Below, piece by piece: positions 7,919-15,508 of a stretch of 32,016 nt of DNA. How positions within the stretch are numbered: the stretch's first letter is position 1; each line of letters begins with the position of its first letter. The DNA is taken from assembly GCA_029862935.1 (NCBI GenBank), contig JAOTWK010000006.1:1-32016 (forward strand). Direction: 5' to 3'. Origin of the DNA: Gemmatimonadota bacterium. GTDB taxonomy: Bacteria > Gemmatimonadota > Gemmatimonadetes > Gemmatimonadales > GWC2-71-9. Under the pieces are notes generated by a model. The model saw only the letters and a program-made list of their open reading frames with translations. It was not told the origin of the DNA and searched no databases. The position numbers and the translations under genes were made by a program.

Positions 7919-9776
7919 GCGCGATCCGGTTCCGCGCGCGCGCACTGCCATTTCCTGGCTCAGAGGTTGTCTGCTGCTGGGCGTACTGTTCGGCGGTGTC
8001 GTGACGGCTGGAGTCGTACTCTGGCAAGATCTAGATATTCAGCGCCTGACCCGGAGTGCGACACTCGCTGAGCCCATCACGGTTCCAGCTGCGTTGCCGC
8101 CAGCCAAGCCGGCCGTCACGAGCCATGCCTACGCCGCGGCACTCTATTACTCACATGCCAGTGCTGGGTATTTCCCCGACTCGTCGTATTACCCAGACCA
8201 CATCGATCGTTGGGAGGCTCTGGCCGCATCGACCGGCGCCCGCGTGTCCCGCGTCTCCAGTCCGGCACAGGTCGCCGCGCTCGACGCCAGTACCGTGATC
8301 ATCGTCCCAACCGCTGTGTGCCTCGGCGCTCGCGAGCTCGAGGTGCTGCGTGCACACACCGAGCGAGGTGGTGGGCTCGTCATTACGTGGGCAAGCGGAG
8401 CCCGCGATCTCACCTGTACGTGGCGCGGTTGGAGTGCAGTTGCGAATCTCATCGGCAGCCGCGAGGTGCGCGAGGTCGACCCGCGCGCCGGCCTCTATCT
8501 CACGATTCCAGCTGACTTGCCGCTCTCGCCGGGGTTCGACCCTGGTACGAGGTTGGAGTTGCGGTTCGAGTCGCAGCTCGCAGCCGACGCGCACGGCAGC
8601 CGCGTCTACTGGTCGGACTGGGCGCTCAACGTGGCTCCGGTTGCCGGCACGGACCGCATCAACGCAGCGGCACTCGCCAATGTTACGGAGGCCGGTGGAC
8701 GGATCGTGTGGTTTGGCTTCCGCCTCGGGCAAGGAGCACGACCCGAGGACGAGCACCGGGTTGACCTGCTCACCGCGAACGGCCTGCGATGGGCGGCCAG
8801 CCTGCCAACGGCAGAGATTCTCCCTTGGCCGGGCGGTGCTCGCGCGGCACTTCTCCTTGCCCAGGACGTGGAGTCCCAGTTCCCCAATGCTGCGGCCCTT
8901 GCGGCACTAGCGAGGCGCAAATCGGTTCCTGTGACCTTCTTTGTCGTCTCGCAGCTGGCGCTCGACTATCCAGAGCTCGCCGATTCTCTCACAGCGGTCG
9001 GCGAGGTCGGCAGTCAGACATCCGATCACTCCGTACTATCGGGGCTGTCCTACGCCGATCAGCACACCCGGCTGAGCCGCAGTTGGGCCGAGCTACGCGG
9101 TTGGACGGGTGACACCACGTCCGGACTCCATCCTCCCGAGGAACGGTTCGACGCGAATACCCTCCGCGCGTGGCGGGAAGCGGGCGGATCTTACCTCGTC
9201 GCCGTCAACGAAGCGCGCACTGGTAGTCCGGAAGTGTTTGAGGCCGCGGGAGGGGAGATCGTGTTGCTCCCCAGGATCATCAAGGACGACTACAACGTGT
9301 TCGTGCAGGAGAGTGCAATGCGGTCCCGGCGACTCGCTGAGGCCTACCTCCAGGGGTTGGAGAAAGCGGGATCGCTGGGTGGCCTCGCCGTCGTGTCCGT
9401 GCGAAGTCAGGTAGGAGGCCAGCCCGGACGGATCGGCGTGATCGGCGAGGTCGTCGACAGCGCCCGTGCGAGCGGAGACTGGTGGATTGCAGTGGGCCGC
9501 GACATCTCGTCGTGGTGGTCCGCCCGACGACGCACGACCATCGAGTTCGTCGAGACCACCGACAATCGCATCGCGTTCGAGGTCACGGCACCACCAGACG
9601 CTCTACTGTCAGGCGCCTGGGTTCACCTGTTGCTCCCAGAGAGCTCCACCATCTGGTCACCCGCCGTCGACGGCAACCTCGCAGCATATGCCGAGACATT
9701 ACTGGGAGTGCGGATTGCACTCCCAGACCTCGCGCCCGGTGCCCGCGTTACCGTCACACTTCGCAAAGAAGCCTGA
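7908..9776 (+). CDS. Periplasmic protein with GATase-like and degenerate NodB deacetylase-like domains
   Basis: A 622-residue protein with an N-terminal anchor (about 16-38). Residues about 75-290 resemble a ThuA/class I glutamine-amidotransferase-like fold, about 310-490 a NodB-type polysaccharide deacetylase domain, and about 520-622 a beta-rich tail. In the NodB part, TFDDG becomes AQDVE (Asp320, Glu322). The metal-binding His-x3-His becomes GSQTSDH (Gln370 in place of the first His, His374 kept), and the RPPYG motif becomes HPPEE (408-412). The fold is therefore recognisable, but deacetylation is doubtful; binding the polymer or another hydrolytic role is possible. Position after a PgaC-like synthase suggests the PgaB slot. 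ATG 7908 overlaps the previous gene; an in-frame TTG at 7881 is less likely. Confidence 0.72.
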   Translation: MSPKRDPVPRARTAISWLRGCLLLGVLFGGVVTAGVVLWQDLDIQRLTRSATLAEPITVPAALPPAKPAVTSHAYAAALYYSHASAGYFPDSSYYPDHIDRWEALAASTGARVSRVSSPAQVAALDASTVIIVPTAVCLGARELEVLRAHTERGGGLVITWASGARDLTCTWRGWSAVANLIGSREVREVDPRAGLYLTIPADLPLSPGFDPGTRLELRFESQLAADAHGSRVYWSDWALNVAPVAGTDRINAAALANVTEAGGRIVWFGFRLGQGARPEDEHRVDLLTANGLRWAASLPTAEILPWPGGARAALLLAQDVESQFPNAAALAALARRKSVPVTFFVVSQLALDYPELADSLTAVGEVGSQTSDHSVLSGLSYADQHTRLSRSWAELRGWTGDTTSGLHPPEERFDANTLRAWREAGGSYLVAVNEARTGSPEVFEAAGGEIVLLPRIIKDDYNVFVQESAMRSRRLAEAYLQGLEKAGSLGGLAVVSVRSQVGGQPGRIGVIGEVVDSARASGDWWIAVGRDISSWWSARRRTTIEFVETTDNRIAFEVTAPPDALLSGAWVHLLLPESSTIWSPAVDGNLAAYAETLLGVRIALPDLAPGARVTVTLRKEA

Positions 9777-10029
9777 TCTCAGCCGACTGATCGCGCCAGC
9801 CAGCTGCAGCGGTTGACCGCGCACGCAAGGTCATCGTTGCAGCACCGCTTGTCTCTCGCTCTGCCCGCCGATTCGATAGCAAGTTGCGAGCAGGCAGCCA
9901 ACCGTCACTGTTCTCTAGGAGGAACCCCAAGCCACGGCTGCCTGACCTTGCAGTCTGCGTGACAGAGCGCTAGTAGTAGCGGTTCGATCCCGAATCGTCC
10001 GGTCGAACCCCACATCTCTGGAGGTGACA

Positions 10030-10590
10030 ATGGTCTCGCTCACATCACTGTGGCTGCCAATTCTGCTGTCAGCCGTGTTTGTGTTCGTCGTGAGCTCCCT
10101 CATTCACATGCTCCTTCCCTACCATCAAAACGACTTCGACAAGCTGCCCGCTGAAGACGACGTGATGAACGCTCTGCGCAAGTTCAACATCCCACCGGGC
10201 GACTACGTCATGCCCCGGCCTGCGAATTCGAAAGAGAGAGGCTCCCCGGAGTTCGTCGAGAAGATGAACAAGGGACCCATCGCCTTCATGACCGTATACC
10301 CCGGCGGTCCACCCGCTATGGGACAGAGTCTGGTGTTGTGGTTTGTCTATAGCATCGTGATCAGCATCTTTGCGGGGTACATCGCGAGCCGGGCCGTCGC
10401 AGCCGGTGGTGACTACCTGGCGGTATTCCGCTTTGCTGGTGCCGTCGCGTTTGCCGGATACGGCCTGGCACTGCTGCAGAACTCGATCTGGTACAAGCGC
10501 AAATGGAGCACGACCCTCAAATCCGTGTTCGACGGTCTCATCTACGCTCTGCTCACGGCCGGAACCTTTGGGTGGCTGTGGCCGGCTTGA
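10030..10590 (+). CDS. Conserved multi-pass membrane protein, function unknown
   Basis: A 186-residue integral membrane protein with about four hydrophobic segments: residues 7-30, then after a roughly 70-residue polar loop 100-120, 128-150 and 165-184. The loop has the pattern LPYHxxDFxKLPxEDxVxxALRKxxIPPGDY and later [20 protein letters not shown], which I recall from unnamed proteins of Acidobacteria and Gemmatimonadota. A strong ribosome site (GGAGG, 10020-10024) lies five bases before the ATG, which decides the start over an in-frame GTG at 10024. It stands alone after a 253-base gap, so it probably has its own promoter, although I could not identify one. No function can be assigned. Confidence 0.82.
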   Translation: MVSLTSLWLPILLSAVFVFVVSSLIHMLLPYHQNDFDKLPAEDDVMNALRKFNIPPGDYVMPRPANSKERGSPEFVEKMNKGPIAFMTVYPGGPPAMGQSLVLWFVYSIVISIFAGYIASRAVAAGGDYLAVFRFAGAVAFAGYGLALLQNSIWYKRKWSTTLKSVFDGLIYALLTAGTFGWLWPA

Positions 10591-10611
10591 GCTGAACCCT
10601 CGCGACGTTGC

Positions 10612-11181
10612 ATGCGCGGGCGCCGTCGTCCGACAACGATCATTCCACTGGAGCGCCACGGCTCGACCCAGGCTCATTCGTGGATTCTGGCAGCAGTGGC
10701 GCTCTGCTGGGTCGCCTGCCTAGGCGATTCCACCGACCCTACAGTTCGGCTCGAAGATCTCAGCGCGCCTGACACGAATACCGCGGTGGTGGTATTCGAT
10801 CGCACCATGATGACTAGCTCGCTCCAATATGAATCGAGTAGGGAGTATGTCTTTTCGGTCCGTACGGACCGCACGCCTCACACATTACTTGCCGAGCACG
10901 TGGTCGGATTCGACACGACACATGTCGGCTTCGTGATCGCCGAACTGTACGAGATTGGGCCCGTAGCAACCGACGGAAATCTCGTGCGATTCTTCTGGAG
11001 TGATGTTGAGGGTCGGCTATGGGAGCCTGAGATGCCCTGCACATTGGATGTCACGAGCGCCTACGTCTTCGGCACACCGTCGACCCAAGCAGTTCAAACC
11101 TCGTGCTTGGTACGATCGCCGTCTGGTGAGTCCGTCACCGCACTGGTAAAGGCGACGCGGTTCGCAACACTTGGCGGCTGA
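10612..11181 (+). CDS. Putative lipoprotein, function unknown
   Basis: A 189-residue protein with a long basic N terminus (MRGRRRP...), a hydrophobic stretch and Cys36 in CWVACLGDS. The -3 residue is Trp, so the lipobox is imperfect; signal peptidase II processing is likely but not certain. The mature part has no motif I recognise; it contains two more cysteines (MPCTLD, QTSCLV) that could pair. It begins 21 bases after the membrane protein gene and is followed 42 bases later by a reductase gene, all on the same strand, so it may be part of a small operon. Confidence 0.6.
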   Translation: MRGRRRPTTIIPLERHGSTQAHSWILAAVALCWVACLGDSTDPTVRLEDLSAPDTNTAVVVFDRTMMTSSLQYESSREYVFSVRTDRTPHTLLAEHVVGFDTTHVGFVIAELYEIGPVATDGNLVRFFWSDVEGRLWEPEMPCTLDVTSAYVFGTPSTQAVQTSCLVRSPSGESVTALVKATRFATLGG

Positions 11182-11223
11182 GTCGATCACTACGTACCCC
11201 GACACGCGGGCCCAGGAGGGCAA

Positions 11224-11745
11224 ATGCGCCGAGTGAAGTTGTTGGTGGCAACGAGCCTCGACGGGTACATCGCCGGGCCGAACGAGGATGTGGATTGGCT
11301 CTTCATGGACCAGGACTACGGCATGTCCGAGTTCTACCGCTCCATCGATACCACGTTGCTCGGACGGAAGACCTTCGAATTTGGGGAGCGACACGGCCAA
11401 GTCGGCTACGAGGGCATGCACAATTACGTATTCTCACGGACCCCGCGCCCGAGCGAGCATGCACACGTCCAGTGGGTTACGGAGGACCCGGCTACATGTG
11501 TCGCCACGCTGCGGCAGCAATCGGGTAAGGACATTTGGCTGGTAGGCGGAGGCGAGTTGTTCAGTCACCTCGCGCGACGACAACAGGTGGATGACATCAG
11601 CATTGCTGTTCATCCGATCATTTTGGGTGAAGGAATCTCACTGTATCAGGGAATTCAAGAACACATTGGGCTCACACTGACCGGCATCGATCGATACGAC
11701 TCGGGGTTGGTGACGCTGCACTACCGTGTGGAGCATGAGCGATGA
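11224..11745 (+). CDS. Dihydrofolate reductase family (RibD C-terminal-like) protein
   Basis: A 173-residue protein of the RibD_C/DHFR-like fold, which uses NADPH to reduce pterin- or pyrimidine-like substrates. Visible family features are KLLVATSLDGYIAGP at the N terminus, the VDWLF segment, TTLLGRKTFE, KDIWLVGGGEL (dinucleotide-binding glycine run) and HPIILGEGISL. Members like this one are usually of unknown physiological substrate and often called YyaP/YwjB-like. An AGGAGG ribosome site five bases upstream supports the ATG. Its stop overlaps the next start by four bases, so it is co-translated with the methyltransferase-like gene. Confidence 0.92.
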   Translation: MRRVKLLVATSLDGYIAGPNEDVDWLFMDQDYGMSEFYRSIDTTLLGRKTFEFGERHGQVGYEGMHNYVFSRTPRPSEHAHVQWVTEDPATCVATLRQQSGKDIWLVGGGELFSHLARRQQVDDISIAVHPIILGEGISLYQGIQEHIGLTLTGIDRYDSGLVTLHYRVEHER

Positions 11746-12257
11746 CGAAGCCCGTGGTCCGAGCGTTCACGGCCTTGCGGGCGGCGCTCTATGCGAGCGT
11801 CTTCATTTTCGGCTGGGGCTGGCTTGGCTTCGCGGTGCGCCCCTTGGACGTTTCGCTCGGCGGCCCGCTGCCGGGTTGGCTGCCACCGGTCGGCGCAGCG
11901 CTCTTCGTGGTCAGCGCGAGTCTGGCTCTATCGTGCGTCGTGCTCTTTGTCTCTCGCGGCAAGGGTACACCGGCCCCGTTTGACGCACCACGTGAATTCG
12001 TCGCGCAAGGCCCGTACCGTTGGACACGCAACCCGATGTACGTGGGAGGATTCGGGATGCTACTGGGTCTCGCCTTTGTGCTCAGATCACCAGCCGTCCT
12101 GCTCCTCGTGGCCGCTGCAGCAGCCGTGATCCACCTCTTCGTGGTGGTCTACGAGGAGCCGACGCTCAAGCGACAGTTCGGTCAAGCCTATGAAGAGTAC
12201 ACGCGGCGCGTGAACCGATGGCTGCCCCGGCGCCCTCTCAGAGCAGCACGATACTGA
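11742..12257 (+). CDS. Isoprenylcysteine carboxyl methyltransferase family membrane protein
   Basis: A 171-residue integral membrane protein of the ICMT/PEMT superfamily. It has hydrophobic segments at about 10-30, 45-68, 95-112 and 118-130. The signature GPYRWTRNPMYVG (about 90-102) and the C-terminal YEEPTLKRQFGQAYEEYTRRVNRW together form the SAM-binding region in this family. Bacterial members methylate unknown lipid or thiol acceptors; the substrate here is not known. The gene overlaps the reductase by ATGA (11742-11745). The end of this gene lies only 26 bases before the promoter of the fmdB-like gene. Confidence 0.9.
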   Translation: MTKPVVRAFTALRAALYASVFIFGWGWLGFAVRPLDVSLGGPLPGWLPPVGAALFVVSASLALSCVVLFVSRGKGTPAPFDAPREFVAQGPYRWTRNPMYVGGFGMLLGLAFVLRSPAVLLLVAAAAAVIHLFVVVYEEPTLKRQFGQAYEEYTRRVNRWLPRRPLRAARY

Positions 12258-12283
12258 TTGCCTCGCGAGTCACGCACACCGTC

Positions 12284-12313
12284 TTGACATATAGATATTG
12301 CAATATTTATATT
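12284..12313 (+). promoter_or_regulatory. Strong sigma-70-type promoter of the fmdB-like gene
   Basis: A perfect TTGACA (12284-12289) and TATATT (12308-12313, five of six consensus bases) are 18 bases apart. The start of transcription would be about 12319-12321, on the ATG itself, so the message would be leaderless. No ribosome-binding sequence precedes the ATG. The stretch is strikingly AT-rich compared with its surroundings. Confidence 0.7.
12289..12312. promoter_or_regulatory. Palindrome in the promoter spacer, probable repressor operator
   Basis: ATATTGCAATAT (12295-12306) is a perfect 12-bp palindrome. It extends to 24 bp (12289-12312) with a single mismatched pair. It fills the space between the -35 and -10 elements, the classical position for repression. 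AT-rich dyads of this kind are typical of ArsR/SmtB-type regulators, but the protein that binds it is unknown. Confidence 0.55.
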
Positions 12314-12319
12314 ACCACT

Positions 12320-12529
12320 ATGCCGGCATACGATTACACCTGCCAGGACTGCGGCGAATCCTTCGAGATCCGCATGTCGATGTCTGCCTATTCGGAGGGT
12401 GCGACGCCAACCTGCACTGCATGCGGCTCGAACCTCGTCGAGCGCGCCTTCGTCGCAGTGAATGTGCTCACGGGATCGCGCGGCGCTAGCTCTACCGACG
12501 CAGGGTGCAGTTCCGGCGGGTTTACCTGA
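12320..12529 (+). CDS. FmdB-family zinc-ribbon protein
   Basis: A 69-residue protein with the family N terminus MPAYDYTCQDCGESFE and a second CxxC pair (PTCTACGS), together a zinc ribbon. A Gly/Ser/Cys-containing tail (SSTDAGCSSGGFT) follows, as usual in this family. FmdB proteins are called putative regulatory proteins; their molecular role is not established. The longer open frame upstream (to 12218) runs through the promoter and the end of the previous gene, so the ATG at 12320 is correct. The gene forms a monocistronic unit, with its own promoter and palindrome upstream and an intrinsic terminator 54 bases downstream. Confidence 0.9.
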   Translation: MPAYDYTCQDCGESFEIRMSMSAYSEGATPTCTACGSNLVERAFVAVNVLTGSRGASSTDAGCSSGGFT

Positions 12530-12582
12530 GCGGCGTGACTCACCGCGCCCAGGTCTGGGTGGACGATCACGGAAATCATTAC

Positions 12583-12615
12583 AGCGGGCCGGCTCTACAC
12601 CGGCCCGCTTCTTTT
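12583..12615 (+). terminator. Intrinsic terminator after the fmdB-like gene
   Basis: AGCGGGCCGG (12583-12592) pairs perfectly with CCGGCCCGCT (12600-12609) around a seven-base loop and is followed by TTCTTTT. This is a textbook rho-independent terminator. Confidence 0.88.
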
Positions 12616-12826
12616 CAAATGCATGGCCCTATGGCCCAAATTCCGCTCAGAACGGCCTTGCACAGCCCAGCGTCCACGGTCACTTTGCGGCAGCCTGGCG
12701 CGCCAACGTGGAACACCATCGGATCACCGAGTGGCGGTGTACGGCGACAACGCGCCACTCCGAACACGCCGAGCCGCCGACGCACAACGGGCACAGCCTC
12801 GAGCCGACAACCGACCGGAGAGTGGC

Positions 12827-13102
12827 ATGTGTAGAAACATCAAGACGCTGTTCAACTTCGACCCGCCGGCGACCGACGACGAGATCCGTGCCGCGTCACT
12901 GCAGTTCGTCCGCAAGCTGAGCGGGTTTACAAAACCATCCAAGGTCAATGAGGCCGCCTTTGAGCGTGCCGTGATCGAGACGTCTCGCGTCACTCGGAGG
13001 TTCTTGGACTCGCTCACCACCACATCGGCCCCACGCAACCGCGAAGTCGAAGCGGCAAAGGCAAAGGCGCGTGCAGTGAAACGCTTCGGAGTGCGCTCAT
13101 GA
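12827..13102 (+). CDS. DUF2277 family protein
   Basis: A 91-residue protein matching the DUF2277 pattern almost throughout: MCRNIKTLFNFDPPATDDEIRAA at the N terminus, QFVRKLSGFTKPSKVNEAAFERAV in the middle, and a basic C terminus EAAKAKARAVKRFG. The family is small, mostly helical, cytoplasmic and of unknown function. GGAG six bases upstream of the ATG sets the start; the frame upstream of it is non-coding in appearance. It overlaps the next gene by ATGA (13099-13102), so it is the first gene of the dense run that follows. The 200 bases between it and the fmdB terminator show no clear promoter. Confidence 0.93.
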   Translation: MCRNIKTLFNFDPPATDDEIRAASLQFVRKLSGFTKPSKVNEAAFERAVIETSRVTRRFLDSLTTTSAPRNREVEAAKAKARAVKRFGVRS

Positions 13103-13581
13103 AGCCCGATCAGATTGCTGACCTCGAGCGGTTGCTCGAGACGCAGCGAATTCTTGCGCTGTCCGTGCTGGTCGACACCCAACCGTACGTCGGCCTGTTG
13201 CCATACGCGCTCACTCCCGACCGAAACACGGCTCTCGTACACGCCTCCGGTCTCGCGCGTCACACGCGCGGGCTCCAACAGGGTGCTCCGTTCAGCGTGC
13301 TCATTCATCGACCGGACCAACCCGACGGCGATCCACTGCAAATCGAGCGCGTCATGTTGCAGGGATCCGTCGAGGTGCTACCGAAGAGCTCTCCAGAGTA
13401 TCAACGAGCCCGTCGCTCGTACGTCGAGCGGTTTCCGTCGAGCGAGCAGACGTTCATGCTTGGCGATTTCAACTTGTACGCGCTGCGCTTCGAGAGCGGT
13501 CGCTACGTGAGTGGGTTTGCGAAGGCGGTCAACGTAACCGCGAGAGACCTGGCCCGCCTGGCCTCGAATGATCTCGCGTAG
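13099..13581 (+). CDS. Pyridoxamine 5'-phosphate oxidase-like (HugZ-type) flavin-binding protein
   Basis: A 160-residue split-barrel protein. The segment LLETQRILALSVLVDTQPYVGLLPYAL is the usual first strands, SGLARHTRGLQQGAPFSVLIHR the phosphate/FMN-binding region, and SGRYVSGFAKAVNV the C-terminal strand typical of HugZ-like members. Such proteins bind FMN, F420 or haem; which one cannot be read here. An additional stretch (PKSSPEYQRARRSYVERFPSSE) matches the helical insert of this subgroup. It is translationally coupled to DUF2277 by a four-base overlap. Confidence 0.87.
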   Translation: MKPDQIADLERLLETQRILALSVLVDTQPYVGLLPYALTPDRNTALVHASGLARHTRGLQQGAPFSVLIHRPDQPDGDPLQIERVMLQGSVEVLPKSSPEYQRARRSYVERFPSSEQTFMLGDFNLYALRFESGRYVSGFAKAVNVTARDLARLASNDLA

Positions 13582-13596
13582 TACGAGGATCCGCTG

Positions 13597-13911
13597 ATGC
13601 TGATCGATCTCGGCGTTGCCGTTGCCCTGTGGCTCGGTGGATTCCTGGTATTCGGACGGTTTATCGCCCCGCGCTGGAAGCTCGGCGGCAAGTTGGTGTT
13701 TTATCTCGCCGCAACTGCGCTGCTGTCGGCGTGGGTTGGGCACTGGTCACTTGTCTGGGTCCTCGGCCACCCCGCACTGGGGATTGGGGGCCACATCTGG
13801 TGGTGCCGCACGCACGACATCAACTGGCTCACATGCCAACCGCGCGACCGGTACCTGGCACTTCGGCCGTGGGCCACAAAGGACGGCTTCGAGTCGCAGG
13901 GAAGTGCATGA
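13597..13911 (+). CDS. Small membrane protein, function unknown
   Basis: A 104-residue protein with hydrophobic segments at about 3-24, 32-50 and a weaker one at 52-66, then a conserved-looking polar tail HIWWCRTHDINWLTCQPRDRYLALRPWA containing two cysteines. The tail resembles that of unnamed proteins in related bacteria. The gene starts 15 bases after the flavin-binding protein and overlaps the following lipoprotein by ATGA (13908-13911). No function can be assigned. Confidence 0.72.
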   Translation: MLIDLGVAVALWLGGFLVFGRFIAPRWKLGGKLVFYLAATALLSAWVGHWSLVWVLGHPALGIGGHIWWCRTHDINWLTCQPRDRYLALRPWATKDGFESQGSA

Positions 13912-14480
13912 AGCTCTTCGCGATTCCACAGCCGGGCGTTCTGGGTGTAATCTCAATCCTCCTCGGCATGTCCGTACCCGCCTGCACGTACGGTCCGCCG
14001 GAACTCCAGATCACCATCGCCAACCACGTCGCGAGACGCACCGACCAGCAGTTCGCATTCGCCGTGCGGTTCACTTGGGTTCGACGGCCCACGGGTCTGT
14101 CGACGTTTCCCGATGGCGGTCGGTGGCGCACGCTCAACGAGGCCGGAGCAGTGTATATCTGTGACACACTGTCGCTCGACGTGAAGCGCCTCTGGCACGC
14201 AGACCGGCCAGCTGAGATCCGATCGGCATTCGAACCGTGGATGGGCCCGTGGACTGAAGACGGAGTCTACTTCAGCCTGCGTGGATACCGGCGACCAGGG
14301 CCTGATCGGTCGACGCTGGTCCGACATGATTACCTCATCGACTCCGCGGGTCGTGCCAACGCCGTGGCAGACGAGCCTCCACGCAAGCCGGCAACATCTC
14401 AACCCCAGACTTGTGCATCCCGCGTGCTCGAATTGGCGCGAGAGGAACACCTGTCCGTCATCGGGGCACCAGAGACATGA
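13908..14480 (+). CDS. Putative lipoprotein, function unknown
   Basis: A 190-residue protein with a hydrophobic leader and the lipobox SVPAC, giving Cys26 as the acylation site. The mature part contains strand-like segments (QFAFAVRFTWVRR, GVYFSLRGYRR) and a Cys near the C terminus. No known domain was recognised. The frame is open far upstream (to 13629), but those residues are in the shadow of the previous gene; the ATG at 13908, overlapping the previous stop, places the signal peptide correctly. It is part of the chain of coupled small genes. Confidence 0.68.
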   Translation: MKLFAIPQPGVLGVISILLGMSVPACTYGPPELQITIANHVARRTDQQFAFAVRFTWVRRPTGLSTFPDGGRWRTLNEAGAVYICDTLSLDVKRLWHADRPAEIRSAFEPWMGPWTEDGVYFSLRGYRRPGPDRSTLVRHDYLIDSAGRANAVADEPPRKPATSQPQTCASRVLELAREEHLSVIGAPET

Positions 14481-14495
14481 CCGTTACGCGCTGTG

Positions 14496-14990
14496 ATGTT
14501 CGTGGACGTTGAGAACATTCACGCACGGATCTTCTTGGCGTTGCCTGCAGAGGTTGGGAGCCTCATCGACCAGCTCGCATCATCCAACGATCGGCTCTGG
14601 CCCAATGAGCGTTGGCCCGCAATGCGGTTTGACACACCGCTTGGCGTGGGCGCAGCCGGCGGGCATGGCCCCATCAAGTACTGCATCGAGACATACGATC
14701 CCGGCAGGCGCATCGTCTTCCGGTTCACCAGCCCGAAGGGGTTTGATGGCACTCACGGGTTCGAGATCCTCTCTGCCGGTCAAGGTACTCGACTACGACA
14801 TTTCGTTCGTATGCGCTTACGCGGAACTGCCAGAGTAACCTGGCCAATGGCATTTCGACCGCTGCATGAAGCCCTAATCGAGGACGCGCTCGATAAGGCC
14901 GAGAGCTCCCTCGGGTTCACGCCGGCTCCGCGCCGCTGGCCGCTCACGGCGCGACTCCTCCGCAGAGCCCTCCGTCGGGTTCAGTCGTGA
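14496..14990 (+). CDS. SRPBCC family protein
   Basis: A 164-residue protein with the helix-grip pattern: VENIHARIFLALPAEVGSLIDQLAS at the start, VGAAGGHGPIKYCIETYDPGRRIVFRFTSPKGFDGTHGFEIL in the sheet region, and a long C-terminal helix RPLHEALIEDALDKAESSLG followed by a basic tail (ARLLRRALRRVQS). This fits the polyketide cyclase/dehydrase-like SRPBCC group. The ligand is unknown. GTG at 14493 is immediately before the ATG and could equally be the start. It overlaps or abuts the next gene depending on which start that gene uses. Confidence 0.83.
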   Translation: MFVDVENIHARIFLALPAEVGSLIDQLASSNDRLWPNERWPAMRFDTPLGVGAAGGHGPIKYCIETYDPGRRIVFRFTSPKGFDGTHGFEILSAGQGTRLRHFVRMRLRGTARVTWPMAFRPLHEALIEDALDKAESSLGFTPAPRRWPLTARLLRRALRRVQS

Positions 14991-15049
14991 CTTTCGGCCC
15001 CACCCACGGCATGTTTCACGTCAGGAACTGGCGGACCGAGGTGGCATCG

Positions 15050-15505
15050 ATGAACCTGCGACACTGGATCCTGATCGTTCCCATCTGCCTGATTGCTTGT
15101 GGGGAAGAGGCACCAGATGCCGGTGCCGACGTCACGGCCATTCAGGTGTTCCTCGACAATGCGACGACCATAAACAACGCCGGCGACATCATGGGATGGG
15201 TCGACCTCTTTGCCGATGACGTGGTCTACATGCCGGATGGCCAGCCACCAATCACAACGCGTGAGGCACTCGAGGGTGCTGCCGTCTCTCACTTCAGCCG
15301 GTACCAGCCCAACATCCGGATCACTGCCGACGAGATCGAGATCGTTGGTGACTGGGCGTTCGCCCGAACCACCGTTACCGGGACGCTCACGCCGCACCGT
15401 AACCGCAATCCCCTGACCATCGATCGGAAAGAGATTGCCATCTTCCGCCGACAGGCCGATGGGCGTTGGAAGCTGGCACGCCTGATCGGAAACAGCAGTA
15501 GGTAG
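15050..15505 (+). CDS. SnoaL/DUF4440-like lipoprotein (NTF2 fold)
   Basis: A 151-residue protein with a short signal MNLRHWILIVPICLIACGEE; LIAC is a good lipobox, so Cys17 would be lipidated. The mature domain has the NTF2-like pattern: an N-terminal helix (TAIQVFLDNATTINNAGDIMGWVDLFADDVVYMPDGQPPI), a REALEG helix, then strands with FARTTVTGTL and a C-terminal RKEIAIFRRQADGRWKLARLIGNSS, typical of DUF4440. Its activity is unknown; many relatives are small-ligand binders. The frame is open to a GTG at 14987, but the signal peptide and a GAGGTGG ribosome site five bases upstream favour ATG 15050. Confidence 0.85.
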   Translation: MNLRHWILIVPICLIACGEEAPDAGADVTAIQVFLDNATTINNAGDIMGWVDLFADDVVYMPDGQPPITTREALEGAAVSHFSRYQPNIRITADEIEIVGDWAFARTTVTGTLTPHRNRNPLTIDRKEIAIFRRQADGRWKLARLIGNSSR

Positions 15506-15508
15506 AAG

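Noticed and set aside
9917..9922. AGGAGG ribosome-site-like sequence
   Set aside because: No ATG, GTG or TTG follows within a suitable distance and no coding frame opens, so it is chance or a relic.
9976..9993. tRNA T-loop-like sequence GGTTCGATCCC
   Set aside because: Only three base pairs flank the loop, and no acceptor, D or anticodon arm can be folded upstream. It also forms a short inverted repeat with TCGAACC at 10003-10009, which explains part of the pattern.
12505..12834. 109-residue open frame between fmdB and DUF2277
   Set aside because: It begins inside the fmdB gene in another frame, runs straight through a strong terminator hairpin, and has no family resemblance.
13616..14164. 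182-residue open frame overlapping the membrane protein and lipoprotein genes
   Set aside because: Composition is Arg/Ser/His-rich with no domain; two better genes joined by ATGA occupy the same DNA.
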